Positions 22,272 through 31,447 are shown, counted from the first letter of the stretch. The stretch: 35,546 nucleotides of DNA from Lachnospiraceae bacterium (GCA_015057365.1 SVEN01000028.1:1-35546); one strand, 5' to 3'. The notes: generated by a model from the sequence alone, not told the origin. Made by a program: numbers and translations.

Positions 22272-24167
22272 ATGAGAAGACCAGATGTGATTATTCCGGT
22301 ATATAAAGCCGATAAAAAGCTGGAGCGGTTGCTTGCGATGTTATTGCAGCAGACGGTACGTCCGGCAAAGATTATTTTGATGAATACGGATGCGGAGGGA
22401 CACACGATTGCGGATTTGAAGGTCCGTGTAGCAAAGGTTGCCGCGAAAAACGATAACAAGGTGTTGTCTTCCGTAGAAATAAAGCTTGTTCGTGTGGAGA
22501 AGAAGGATTACGACCACGGCGGCACCAGAAATCTGGCGGTGGAAAAGTATTCCTATGCGGATTTTTTCTTATGTATGACACAGGATGCGGTGCCGGCGGA
22601 CGTGTTTTTGATTGAAAAGCTGATGCAGTGTTTTCAGGACGAGGAGGTGGGAGCCGCTTATGCCAGACAGCTGGCAGCGGAGCATGCCGACTTTACCGAG
22701 AGTTTTTTACGTCTGCACAATTATCCGGGGGAGTCTTGTAAGAAGACGAAAGCGGATAAAGAACGCCTCGGAATCAAGACATATATGATTTCCAATGTCT
22801 GTGCCATGTATCGCAGAAGCCGGTATGACGAATTGGGAGGCTTTGTCACAGATACGATTTTTAATGAGGATATGATTTACGGTGCGGCTTTGATTGAGGC
22901 GGGAGGTGCCATTTGTTATTGTGCGAAAGCCGGAGTATATCATACGCACAATTACGGACTTACAGCACAATTTAAGCGTAGCTTTGATATGGCGGTATCT
23001 CAGAAGGATTACCCGGAAGTGTTTGGCGGGGTTAGTTCCGAAAAGGAGGGAATACGTTTCGTAAAGAATGCGGCAGAGTACTGTATGTCCCAGCATCGGT
23101 ACGGAGAGTTGTTTGTATTTTTAATGGAGTCCGCAGCTCGTTATGTGGGATTTTTCCTCGGAAAGCATTACAAGAGTCTGCCGGAGAAGGTAGTTCTTAA
23201 TTGTACACTTCAGCCGACATATTGGGAGAAAAGGAAACTTTCCGAAAAAACGGAAATAGCAGAATCTTCTGTTCAAACAAAAATAGACGAACAATTACCC
23301 GAGGAAAGCTACGAGGATATGTTGGGAGAGCTTCATGAGATTGAACTGGGAGCATTAAAGGCCTTTGTAAAACTTTGTAATACCCATGGGCTTCGGTATT
23401 ATGCCATCGGGGGGACGCTTCTCGGAGCGGTCCGTCACAAGGGATTTATCCCGTGGGACGATGATGTGGATGTAGCCATGCCGCGGAAGGATTACGACCG
23501 GTTAATCGAGCTGGTAATATCCGGGGAAGCGGAGGCGCTTTTGGGCGAGGATTACCGCATTGAAAGCTGGCAGACGGATAAAGAGTTTAAAAGTTATTTT
23601 GCCAAGGTTTGTTCTACCAAGGTAGCCATAGAGGAGCAACTGTTAGAGGATACTACGGTCCGGAAGGGATACTTGATTGACATTATTCCGCTTGATGGTA
23701 CACCGGATGAGGAGTTTGCCCGGAAGATATACTATGCAAAGGCCATGGGACTTCGGTTCCTTTGCGGAACCGCCAATGTAAATACCGGTATTCGTACCAG
23801 TCGTTCCAAGTGGGAGCAGACGGTATTGCGGGCGGTAAGAGCATTGCGGTTATATCGGCTGATTGATGTGCGCAAGGTATATCGAAGCATGGACCGGCTG
23901 TTTGGAAAGCAGGATGCGGAACATGCGGAATATGTGGGAACTTTAACCGGTGCCTATAAGCTAAAGGAGATTGTTCCGAGAAGCTATTTCGGAGATACCT
24001 ATGATGAGTATACCTTATGGGAGTTTGAAGGAATGCTGCTGAGAGGTCCGAAACACTGTGAGGAGTACCTGACCCACATGTTCGGTGATTATCATAAGCT
24101 TCCGCCAAAGGAGAATCGGAAGGTGCATTATAAGCCTTGCATTAAGCAGATTGCGCCGGAAGAATAG
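22272..24167 (+). CDS. Glycosyltransferase family 2 fused to LicD phosphotransferase domain
   Basis: This 631-residue protein starts behind AGGAGGTG. Residues 1 to about 300 form a GT2 domain of the rhamnosyltransferase type: PDVIIPVYKADKKLERLL, DHGGTRNLA (81-89), FLCMTQDAVP in the metal-binding position and FNEDMIYG (197-204). After a linker of about 45 residues, a LicD domain runs from 352 to the end with GGTLLGAVRHKGF (380-392) and WDDDVDVAMPR (395-405), the catalytic acidic cluster. GT2 enzymes add a sugar; LicD proteins, with a nucleotidyltransferase fold, transfer phosphocholine or similar phospho-groups to surface glycans. One chain carrying both suggests sequential addition and decoration. 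A second LicD gene and a UTP-sugar pyrophosphorylase follow in the same operon. Confidence 0.93.
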   Translation: MRRPDVIIPVYKADKKLERLLAMLLQQTVRPAKIILMNTDAEGHTIADLKVRVAKVAAKNDNKVLSSVEIKLVRVEKKDYDHGGTRNLAVEKYSYADFFLCMTQDAVPADVFLIEKLMQCFQDEEVGAAYARQLAAEHADFTESFLRLHNYPGESCKKTKADKERLGIKTYMISNVCAMYRRSRYDELGGFVTDTIFNEDMIYGAALIEAGGAICYCAKAGVYHTHNYGLTAQFKRSFDMAVSQKDYPEVFGGVSSEKEGIRFVKNAAEYCMSQHRYGELFVFLMESAARYVGFFLGKHYKSLPEKVVLNCTLQPTYWEKRKLSEKTEIAESSVQTKIDEQLPEESYEDMLGELHEIELGALKAFVKLCNTHGLRYYAIGGTLLGAVRHKGFIPWDDDVDVAMPRKDYDRLIELVISGEAEALLGEDYRIESWQTDKEFKSYFAKVCSTKVAIEEQLLEDTTVRKGYLIDIIPLDGTPDEEFARKIYYAKAMGLRFLCGTANVNTGIRTSRSKWEQTVLRAVRALRLYRLIDVRKVYRSMDRLFGKQDAEHAEYVGTLTGAYKLKEIVPRSYFGDTYDEYTLWEFEGMLLRGPKHCEEYLTHMFGDYHKLPPKENRKVHYKPCIKQIAPEE

Positions 24168-24214
24168 AAGACAATGCCGGTGTTGTGCCGGAGATGATAG
24201 AAAGGAACGATTCC

Positions 24215-25159
24215 ATGACGGAATTACAGAAAAAGATTTTGGAAATCATGAAGGCCTTTGATTCGGTCTGCCGGAGCCATAATTTGCATTATTATATGTT
24301 AGGCGGGACGATGTTGGGTGCGGTTAGACATAAGGGCTTTATTCCGTGGGATGATGACGCGGATTTCGGGTTGTCCCGAAGGGAATACGAGCAACTGCTG
24401 CAGCTACCTGAGGAATGTTTTCCGGAGGGGTATAAGCTTCGACATTTTTCCAAGGAAACTGGTGTGCCTTATGCGTTTATCCGGTTGGAGGATGAACAAA
24501 CCACCTGTGTGGAAGCCCGCAGAAGCGGTACCGGTTATGTGGGTGGTGTGTATGTTGACATTTTTCCGTTGGACGGGGATGTAAATGTTGTGCCGCTTCG
24601 TATATGGAAGGAATTGCGTGTAAAGTTTAAAAAGAAGCTTTTGTATGCACATATTGCGGAAAAGGAAGCGGTGAAGAATCCGGTCAAGCGTCTGATTATG
24701 AAGATGATTGCCAAGCATACCGACAGCGATGTACTGGTACGTGAATTGGATACATTGGTGAGGGCCTACGGAGAGCGACGTGAGAAGCTTCCCCAGTGGG
24801 GAGACGCTCGTTATTCCAATTATCTGGGACATTGGGGAAAAAGGGAGTCTATACCCCGCAGAGTATTTGACGGGGAAATCAGACAACGAAAGTATTTTGC
24901 ATTTGATTTCAGAAGGGGAGAGAAAATCGAGGCACAGCCGGAGGGAAGAAGCAGCGAGTATGAGTTTGAAGGTCACCGCTTTTTCGGTCCGGTAGACAAT
25001 GCAGCATATCTTACGGCGTTATACGGTTCGGATTACATGGTGCCGCCGGCAGAGGATGCCAGAGGCGGACATCCGGCAACGATAATCGAACTGGAACGGT
25101 CGTATCATGATATAGAGAAAGAGAATCAAAATCAGGAGGATGAAACAAATGAATTATAG
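24215..25159 (+). CDS. LicD family phosphotransferase
   Basis: The start is ATG 24215, six bases after AAAGGAA; the frame is open from GTG 24185, but without a ribosome binding site. The 314-residue product is a stand-alone LicD domain with GGTMLGAVRHKGF (30-42) and WDDDADFGLSR (45-55), closely similar to the second half of the preceding protein. This points to duplication followed by divergence. It probably transfers a phospho-alcohol or phospho-sugar to a surface glycan or teichoic acid from a nucleotide-activated donor. The end of the gene overlaps the start of the pyrophosphorylase gene by 11 bases, which suggests coupled translation. Confidence 0.92.
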   Translation: MTELQKKILEIMKAFDSVCRSHNLHYYMLGGTMLGAVRHKGFIPWDDDADFGLSRREYEQLLQLPEECFPEGYKLRHFSKETGVPYAFIRLEDEQTTCVEARRSGTGYVGGVYVDIFPLDGDVNVVPLRIWKELRVKFKKKLLYAHIAEKEAVKNPVKRLIMKMIAKHTDSDVLVRELDTLVRAYGERREKLPQWGDARYSNYLGHWGKRESIPRRVFDGEIRQRKYFAFDFRRGEKIEAQPEGRSSEYEFEGHRFFGPVDNAAYLTALYGSDYMVPPAEDARGGHPATIIELERSYHDIEKENQNQEDETNEL

Positions 25160-26375
25160 TGAGGCGTTTAAGAAGGTAAGCGAGTACGGACAGGAGCATG
25201 TATTGCAGTATTTCGAGGAACTGTCCGAAGAGGGAAAGACAACTCTTTTGGCACAGATTGAACAGACCGATTTTTCCGTGCTGTCGCAGGCGGCGCAGGC
25301 GGACAAGGAGCAGGCAAGAGGTGTGATTACACCGATTCCGGCCATGAAGCTTTCCGAAATTGAAGAGAAGAAAGTAGAATATAACGAGAAAGGTCTGGAG
25401 ATGATTCGCGCAGGCAAGGTGGGCGCGGTTCTTTTGGCAGGCGGTATGGGAACCCGTCTCGGTTCCGACAACCCGAAGGGAATGTATAACATCGGGCTGA
25501 CCAAGGAGGTTTATATCTTCGAGCGTCTGATTCGCAATTTATTGGATGTGGTGGAGCAAGCAGGAAGCTATATTCATTTGTTTGTCATGACCAGTGAGAA
25601 GAATCATGAGAAGACGGTTTCCTTCTTACAGGAGATGAATTTCTTCGGCTATAAAGAGGAATATGTAACTTTCTTTATGCAGGATATGGCACCGGCTTCC
25701 GATTATAACGGAAAGGTGTATATGGAGGAAAAGGGACTGATGTCCGCATCTCCGAACGGAAACGGCGGATGGTTCTCTTCCATGAAACGTGCAGGAGTGT
25801 TGGATATTGTACATAAGGCCGGGATTGAGTGGTTGAATATTTTTGCGGTAGATAACGTATTACAGCGTATTGCGGATCCGTGCTTTGTGGGTGCAACCGC
25901 ACTCAATAATTGTGCCGTAGGTGCAAAGGTAATTAAAAAGGCAGCACCGGATGAGAAGGTAGGCGTAATGTGTTTGGAAGACGGCAGACCGTCAATCGTA
26001 GAATATTACGAGCTGACCACCGAGATGATGGAAGCAAAGGATGCTACCGGAGAGCCGGCATATAATTACGGCGTTATTTTAAACTATTTATTCCGTGTGA
26101 ATGACTTGGAAGAGATTGTCAGCAAGGAAATGCCGCTTCATATTGTGGAAAAGAAGATTCCGTATATGAACGAAGACGGAGAGACTGTGAAGCCGGAGGC
26201 GGTAAACGGATATAAGTATGAAAGTCTTGTATTGGATATGATTCATATGTTAGACAGCTGTCTCGTATTCGAGGTGGTTCGTGAGAAGGAGTTTGCGCCG
26301 ATTAAAAACGCAACCGGTGTGGATTCCGTAGAAAGTGCAAGAGAGTTATTGAAGTTAAACGGCGTAGAACTGTAA
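25149..26375 (+). CDS. UDP-sugar pyrophosphorylase (UDPGP family)
   Basis: The start is ATG 25149, nine bases after AGGAGG (25134-25139); an ATG at 25140 touches the Shine-Dalgarno and is not usable. The 408-residue product belongs to the eukaryotic-type UTP-dependent pyrophosphorylase family (UDP-GlcNAc/UDP-Glc). The nucleotide loop is LLAGGMGTRLGSDNPKGMY (95-113), and NIFAVDNVLQRIADP is the metal/sugar-site segment. It makes a UDP-sugar from UTP and a sugar-1-phosphate in the cytoplasm. The 11-base overlap with the LicD gene suggests that it supplies the donor for the GT2-LicD operon. GlcNAc is the likeliest sugar from family size, but this cannot be told by eye. Confidence 0.92.
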   Translation: MNYSEAFKKVSEYGQEHVLQYFEELSEEGKTTLLAQIEQTDFSVLSQAAQADKEQARGVITPIPAMKLSEIEEKKVEYNEKGLEMIRAGKVGAVLLAGGMGTRLGSDNPKGMYNIGLTKEVYIFERLIRNLLDVVEQAGSYIHLFVMTSEKNHEKTVSFLQEMNFFGYKEEYVTFFMQDMAPASDYNGKVYMEEKGLMSASPNGNGGWFSSMKRAGVLDIVHKAGIEWLNIFAVDNVLQRIADPCFVGATALNNCAVGAKVIKKAAPDEKVGVMCLEDGRPSIVEYYELTTEMMEAKDATGEPAYNYGVILNYLFRVNDLEEIVSKEMPLHIVEKKIPYMNEDGETVKPEAVNGYKYESLVLDMIHMLDSCLVFEVVREKEFAPIKNATGVDSVESARELLKLNGVEL

Positions 26376-26413
26376 GTTTTTTCGAGGGCGTGGGGCGCCC
26401 AAAAGGAGTAATT

Positions 26414-26983
26414 ATGGCAAAGCAGCATTGGAGGCCGGGAAATATGTTATATCCGGTACCGGCAGTCATGGTAAGCTGCGGACGCGAAAATCAAAGACCG
26501 AACATTATTACCGTGGCATGGGCGGGCACTGTGTGCTCCGACCCTGCCATGTTGTCTATATCGGTGCGTCCGGAGCGGTATTCTTATGATATTATCAAAG
26601 AAACAGGAGAGTTTGTAGTGAATCTTGTGACGAAGGATTTGGTATTTGCCACGGATTATTGCGGCGTAAAATCCGGCAGAGATGTGGACAAGTATAAAGA
26701 AATGGGATTGACACCTCTTGTTTCGCAGAAAATCGATGCGCCGGGAATTGCGGAAAGCCCGGTAAATATCGAATGTAAGGTGGTACAGGAACTGGCATTG
26801 GGCAGTCATACCATGTTTGTAGGGGAAGTGGTAAATGTGACGGTGGAAGATACCTATTTAAACGAAACCGGGAAGTTTGAATTGAACAGTACCGGGTTGG
26901 TCAGTTATTCTCACGGAGAATATTTTCTCTTAGGGGAAAAACTCGGAAAGTTTGGTTATTCCGTGCAGAAGAAAAAGAAATAA
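26414..26983 (+). CDS. Flavin reductase-like FMN-binding protein
   Basis: The start is ATG 26414 behind AAAAGGAG. The 189-residue product is a split-barrel flavoprotein of the flavin reductase-like family: PAVMVSCGRENQRPNIITVAWAG-type opening, SDPAMLSISVRPERYSYDIIKETGEFVVNL over the FMN site, and GSHTMFVGEVVNV near the end. Members bind FMN and pass electrons to other proteins or act as reductases; the partner is unknown. It lies 38 bases after the pyrophosphorylase stop. It may be read through from that operon, but there is no functional link. Confidence 0.92.
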   Translation: MAKQHWRPGNMLYPVPAVMVSCGRENQRPNIITVAWAGTVCSDPAMLSISVRPERYSYDIIKETGEFVVNLVTKDLVFATDYCGVKSGRDVDKYKEMGLTPLVSQKIDAPGIAESPVNIECKVVQELALGSHTMFVGEVVNVTVEDTYLNETGKFELNSTGLVSYSHGEYFLLGEKLGKFGYSVQKKKK

Positions 26984-27045
26984 TGATGTAGGAAAAAAGG
27001 GAGAGAGAATGCAAGGAATAATGTTTGGAATCACACATATTTTAC

Positions 27046-27074
27046 TTGCGTTTACTTGCGAAATTTGATATAAT
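27046..27074 (+). promoter_or_regulatory. Promoter of the diguanylate cyclase gene with a tandem 10-base repeat
   Basis: TTGCGT (27046-27051), a 17-base spacer and TATAAT (27069-27074) with TGA extension. The -35 lies in an exact tandem repeat, TTTACTTGCG twice (27041-27060), which could be a regulator site. Confidence 0.78.
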
Positions 27075-27131
27075 ATGAGAAAAGGGTGCGATTTTACTGA
27101 AATGTCAGACTTTTCGCTTGGAGGGGATACT

Positions 27132-29027
27132 ATGAAAAAAAAGGTTGCGGTGTTTGCCGGCGGATGGAGTTTTGAATATGTAAAAGAGGTTCTGAGCGGA
27201 ATCGAAAAAGTGGCAAAGGAAGAGAATATCGATGTATTTGCCTTTGTGAATTATTCGCTGCGCTGGGATAGCCAGGCACAGTGCGAGGCTGAATTCAATA
27301 TATTTACGTTACCGGATTTGAATGATTTTGACGGAATTATTATACTTGGTAATTCTATGAATTTGGAGATGGAAACGGAGTATTTTAAGGAAAAACTGAA
27401 AACTGTGAAATGTCCGGTGGTCAGTGTGGAATATGAGTTTGAAAATGTTCCGTCTATCTTTACCGACAATTATGCCGGAATGAGAGAATTGGTGGAGCAT
27501 ATCGTGACGGAACACGGCGTTCGGGAGATTTTGTTTATCGGGGGACCGGAAGAACACGTGGAAAGTGCAGAGCGGCTACGTGCTGTCAAAGAAGTTGCAC
27601 AGGAGAACGGATTTTGCGTGCCGGAAGAAAATATTAAATACGGCGACTGGGGAATGGCCAGTGCTATGGAGCATGTGTCGGCCTGGCTGAAGGAGTACGG
27701 CAAGTTGCCGGAGGCTATCGTATGCGCAAACGACGTGATGGCATTCGGTGTGGCAAACAGTCTGGCTGAAATGGGGTATCATGTACCGGAGGATGTTATT
27801 ATCACCGGATATGATTGTTTGACACAAACCAGAGAGTTTCATCCGATTCTTGCTTCCGTGAGCCACGAATGGGGAAGTATGGGCGGTAAGGCAATTCGTA
27901 TGCTATTGGACGGTATGCAAGGAAAGAAATTGCAGAGCGTTTTATTGAATACAAGGTTTATTCCGAATGAAAGCTGCGGTTGTTGCGAGGAGAAGGAGAA
28001 TCCGCATCAGGGTGAAAATTTCTTTAAGTTGCGGGACAGTATTGTACTGGACTCTCATTTCAGAAGTATTTACCTTTATATTCGTAAGAATGAAACAAAA
28101 GAACAGTTATCCGATAGCCTTGCTACATTGTTTGAACGGGAGCATGATATCGAAGGTGAGAATTTTATGCTTTGTCTGGATTCGGAATTCTTCCACATCG
28201 AAGAGGGAGATGCGAATCTGAGGACCAGAGGCTACAGCGAGGAATTGGCTGTGGTGGGAGCACTTAAGGATGGTCAGAAACAGCCCCACAAAATGATGAA
28301 GACAGAGGATACGGTTTTTTACCTGGCGAAAGGGAAGGAAACATCGGGACTTTATATGTATGTCCCTATGTACAGCGATTCGAAAACATACGGCTATGCG
28401 GTTCTGACAGGAGATTTGGAGATTATACATAATAATCGTCTTTATATTTGGACCAGACATATGAACCAGTATCTGGAGCAGGTAAGACGTAACATTATGA
28501 TTGCGGATTTGACCGAACGTTTGACGAATTTGTCGGTTATGGATACTCTCACCGGTGTATATAACCGTGCCGGTTGTGAGCGGATTGCTTATCCGATGCT
28601 GCAGGAATGGAAGGATAAGGGAGGACTCGGGGTTATTTTCCTGGTGGATATCGATAAAATGAAAAATATCAATGACCAAAGCGGACATGCAAACGGCGAT
28701 TTGGCATTGCGTACCGTGGCGTCCGTATTACGTACGGAAATGCCGAGAGACTGGGTGGTGTCCCGATTCGGCGGAGATGAATTCCTGGTAGGTGGTCGTG
28801 TGGTAGACGGGGAAATCGATATCGAAGGAATTTGTCAGGCAATCCAGGATCGTCTGGCAAAGGAAGTAGAAAAGAGAGGAATTAATTTTCACCTGACGGT
28901 AAGTGTCGGCGGCGTACCGATTCGTCCGGAGGATGAGTTTGACATTGAGAAATACTTACAGTTGGCAGACGAGTCCATGTATCGTATGAAGGACAAGCAC
29001 CATAAGATTATGGAAGAAGAAATGTAA
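27132..29027 (+). CDS. Diguanylate cyclase with LacI-type ligand-binding sensor domain
   Basis: The start is ATG 27132 behind GGAGGGG. The 631-residue product has no signal peptide, membrane helix or helix-turn-helix. Residues about 1-290 resemble the sugar-binding domain of LacI/GalR regulators (VAVFAGGWSFEYV, FDGIIILGN, AIVCANDVMAFGVANSL, VIITGYDC). Residues about 300-460 are an unassigned middle domain. Residues 467-631 are a GGDEF domain: DTLTGVYNRAG, LVDIDKMKNIND and the catalytic FGGDEF (from 546), complete. The inhibitory RxxD I-site is not at its usual place (the residues are MPRDWVVSRF). It should make c-di-GMP in the cytoplasm in response to a small ligand, probably a sugar. Confidence 0.92.
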   Translation: MKKKVAVFAGGWSFEYVKEVLSGIEKVAKEENIDVFAFVNYSLRWDSQAQCEAEFNIFTLPDLNDFDGIIILGNSMNLEMETEYFKEKLKTVKCPVVSVEYEFENVPSIFTDNYAGMRELVEHIVTEHGVREILFIGGPEEHVESAERLRAVKEVAQENGFCVPEENIKYGDWGMASAMEHVSAWLKEYGKLPEAIVCANDVMAFGVANSLAEMGYHVPEDVIITGYDCLTQTREFHPILASVSHEWGSMGGKAIRMLLDGMQGKKLQSVLLNTRFIPNESCGCCEEKENPHQGENFFKLRDSIVLDSHFRSIYLYIRKNETKEQLSDSLATLFEREHDIEGENFMLCLDSEFFHIEEGDANLRTRGYSEELAVVGALKDGQKQPHKMMKTEDTVFYLAKGKETSGLYMYVPMYSDSKTYGYAVLTGDLEIIHNNRLYIWTRHMNQYLEQVRRNIMIADLTERLTNLSVMDTLTGVYNRAGCERIAYPMLQEWKDKGGLGVIFLVDIDKMKNINDQSGHANGDLALRTVASVLRTEMPRDWVVSRFGGDEFLVGGRVVDGEIDIEGICQAIQDRLAKEVEKRGINFHLTVSVGGVPIRPEDEFDIEKYLQLADESMYRMKDKHHKIMEEEM

Positions 29028-29049
29028 AGGTTGAAGTAGAAAAAGAAGA

Positions 29050-29081
29050 ACGGGGCGGTGCGTTAGCACGGCTCCGTTTTT
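29050..29081 (+). terminator. Terminator of the diguanylate cyclase gene
   Basis: ACGGGGC pairs with GCTCCGT around an inner GTGC-GTTA-GCAC hairpin, followed by TTTTT (29077-29081). It lies 22 bases after the stop codon. Confidence 0.9.
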
Positions 29082-29138
29082 AAAGCAGTGAAGCAGTGCC
29101 AGATGAATTGAACAAGGTGAGGAAAGGGACGAAATAAG

Positions 29139-29669
29139 ATGAAACTCAGAATGGTAGCATCCGACACGGAATGGGGGCTGTTGGAAAAGCTTTATACAGA
29201 GGCATTTCCGGAAAATGAACGGAAACCTTTTTCGATGATACGGGAAAAGCACAGGGTGAAGCAGACAGATGTCTGGGTGGTTGAAGATAATGAAGTGTTT
29301 TCGGGACTTGCCATTACCATGAACAGTGGTGATTTGGTGTTGTTAGATTATTTTGCCATCTGCAAAGAGAAACGCGGTAACGGCCTTGGTGGGGAGAGTC
29401 TGAAGGCTTTGTTTGAGATGTATCGAGAGAAGCGTTTCTTTTTGGAAGTGGAGAGTCTGACTGTTCCGGCAGACAATATAGAAGAACGACGCAGAAGAAA
29501 GCAGTTTTACTTAAACAACGGAATGTCGGAGTTGGGGGTATATGCTAGATTATTCGGTGTAGAGTTTGAACTGCTGGGGTATGCTTGCGAGGTGAGTTTT
29601 GACGACTATTTTTCGCTGTACAACGAAATCTACGGGAACTATGCAAGTCGTTTTTTGGAGGAGATGTAG
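29139..29669 (+). CDS. GNAT family N-acetyltransferase
   Basis: This 176-residue protein starts behind GAGGAAAGG. The GNAT core is present: strand LVLLDYFAICKEKRGNGLGGE, with the acetyl-CoA pyrophosphate loop RGNGLGG (79-85), followed by the helix and FFLEVESL strand. It moves acetyl from acetyl-CoA to an amine on an unknown substrate. It stands alone between two terminators. The gene upstream ends at a terminator and I see no clear promoter in the 57-base gap, so expression is uncertain. Confidence 0.9.
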   Translation: MKLRMVASDTEWGLLEKLYTEAFPENERKPFSMIREKHRVKQTDVWVVEDNEVFSGLAITMNSGDLVLLDYFAICKEKRGNGLGGESLKALFEMYREKRFFLEVESLTVPADNIEERRRRKQFYLNNGMSELGVYARLFGVEFELLGYACEVSFDDYFSLYNEIYGNYASRFLEEM

Positions 29670-29702
29670 CATGGGAGTGTATTTGTAAAAAGACGATGTT
29701 TA

Positions 29703-29748
29703 AGGCGAAGATGTTTCCTGAGAAAGGAAACTATCTTCGCCTTTTTTT
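29703..29748 (+). terminator. Terminator of the acetyltransferase gene
   Basis: A long stem, AGGCGAAGAT-GTTTCCT with AGGAAAC-ATCTTCGCCT, ends in seven T (29742-29748). It lies between convergent genes. Confidence 0.93.
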
Positions 29749-29770
29749 ATGCGTGTATTTCGGGAGAGAA

Positions 29771-31447
29771 TTAATAAAAACTCTTCACCCAGTTTACCAA
29801 GGAGTCATGGTGAGTATTGTTGATTACATCATTACGCATCTGTTCCGTCACCGGTCCTTTTTTCTCCATGATGGAAAGTATGGCCTCTTGAAGACCGGCA
29901 ATTTTGCCCTGTTCAAAGGCATCATTGTCAGATGCGGAGGATTCTGTCGTAGTGGCGTTTGCATCACCATGCGGTGATGTGGAGGATTCGGAGGCCGGTG
30001 TCGGTTCCGGCTCCGGATTGGTAATAAATGCGGAGTCAAAAAACCAGTCATCCTCTTCCTGTAACTTGTCTTCGATTACGATAGGCTCGCTTACCTTTTC
30101 TGTCACCGGTGTCCAGATGTCTCCCGCGTTAGATTTGACGTTTACTGTAATGTACCCGCCTGATACGATTACGGTTTCACCGGACAGTAAGCCCTTGTAA
30201 TGGGAAGCGGAATCGCAGGGAAGCGTTATCGTATAGTCGCTGTCGTCGTTGTTGACTGTGACAAGAACGGTGGCCCCGTTATGGCTTCTGGAAAAGGCAT
30301 ACTGACGATTTGTTAAAAGCAGCTCCTTGTAATCGCCGTATGAAAGGGCGGGCGTAGTCTGGCGAATCTGCCCCAATGTTGCGAGTAAACGGGTGCACGG
30401 GTTGTTTGTAATTGCGTTTTCGAAATCGGAAAGAAACAGTGCCGGACGCAGGGAGGCGTCGGAAAAGCTCTCTTTTTTTCCTTCGATACCGAATTCGGAA
30501 CCGTAATAAATCGATGGTACACCCGGCAAAGTATACAGCAAAATATGTACCGGAGTATAGTGAGCTTTGTTAGAAAGCTTTGTGTAAATACGCTCCACAT
30601 CGTGGTTGTCTACGAAATTATAAAGCTTTAGGCCTTCCGGACGGTTACCGCCCATTTCGTAGAGACGCTTTACGGTATGTGCAATTTCGAAATAATTGTG
30701 GTCATTGTGACCGGAATAGAGAGCCTTGTGCAAATGATAGTTGGTCACGGAATGGAGGGTGCCTTCGTTGACCCAACGGTTATAGTCGCCGTGGATTACT
30801 TCGCCCATGAGCCAGAAATCAGGCTTTACTTCGTTGGCTACCCGGCGGAGCGCCTGCATGTATTCAAAATTCAGCACATCTGCAGCGTCCAGACGGATGC
30901 CGTCAATATCAAATTCGGACACCCAGAACCGGATAACATCACAAATATAGTCCTTTACTGCGGGATTTTGCTGATTCAGTTTTGCCAGCAAATTGTAACC
31001 GCCCCAGTTTTCGTAGGAAAATCCGTCGTTGTATTCATTGTTTCCCCAGAAGTTTACGTTGCAGTACCAATCCTTGTAAGGCGAGTTCTCGCGGTTCTTC
31101 TTGATATCCTGAAATGCGAAGAAATCTCTGCCGGTGTGGTTAAATACGCCGTCTAAAATAACCCGGATGTCCTGCGCATGGCATTCCTTTACAAAGTTTG
31201 TCAGGTCCTCGTTGGTGCCGAGCCGGCTGTCCAGCTTCTTGTAATCGGTGGTCTCGTAACCGTGTCCCACAGACTCGAACAGCGGGCCGATGTAGACGGC
31301 GTTACAGCCCAGTTCTTTGATGTGGGAAATCCAAGGAAGCAGCGTGTTTAAACGATGCTCCGGTGCAGAGTAGGAATTCTCCTTCGGTGCACCGGTGAGT
31401 CCCAACGGATAAATATGATAAAATACGGCCTCATCGTACCATGCCAT
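29771..31447 (-). CDS. GH13 alpha-amylase family enzyme with Ser/Thr-rich linker and helical tail
   Basis: The start is ATG 31445-31447 (MAWYDEAV), eight bases after AGGAGG; the frame is open 18 codons further upstream. The 558-residue product has the four GH13 regions: DGVFNHTGR (99-107), GIRLDAAD with nucleophile Asp187, GEVIH with acid/base Glu216, and FVDNHD with Asp283. No signal peptide is seen, so it acts in the cytoplasm, probably on maltodextrins or related oligosaccharides; the exact specificity is open. After the barrel and C-terminal beta domain comes an acidic Pro/Ser/Thr linker (about 465-507) and a helical tail (508-558, EQGKIAGLQEAILSIM ... LVNWVKSFY). That tail resembles the C-terminal helices of Rpn/DUF4351 proteins. 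Confidence 0.92.
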   Translation of the reverse strand: MAWYDEAVFYHIYPLGLTGAPKENSYSAPEHRLNTLLPWISHIKELGCNAVYIGPLFESVGHGYETTDYKKLDSRLGTNEDLTNFVKECHAQDIRVILDGVFNHTGRDFFAFQDIKKNRENSPYKDWYCNVNFWGNNEYNDGFSYENWGGYNLLAKLNQQNPAVKDYICDVIRFWVSEFDIDGIRLDAADVLNFEYMQALRRVANEVKPDFWLMGEVIHGDYNRWVNEGTLHSVTNYHLHKALYSGHNDHNYFEIAHTVKRLYEMGGNRPEGLKLYNFVDNHDVERIYTKLSNKAHYTPVHILLYTLPGVPSIYYGSEFGIEGKKESFSDASLRPALFLSDFENAITNNPCTRLLATLGQIRQTTPALSYGDYKELLLTNRQYAFSRSHNGATVLVTVNNDDSDYTITLPCDSASHYKGLLSGETVIVSGGYITVNVKSNAGDIWTPVTEKVSEPIVIEDKLQEEDDWFFDSAFITNPEPEPTPASESSTSPHGDANATTTESSASDNDAFEQGKIAGLQEAILSIMEKKGPVTEQMRNDVINNTHHDSLVNWVKSFY

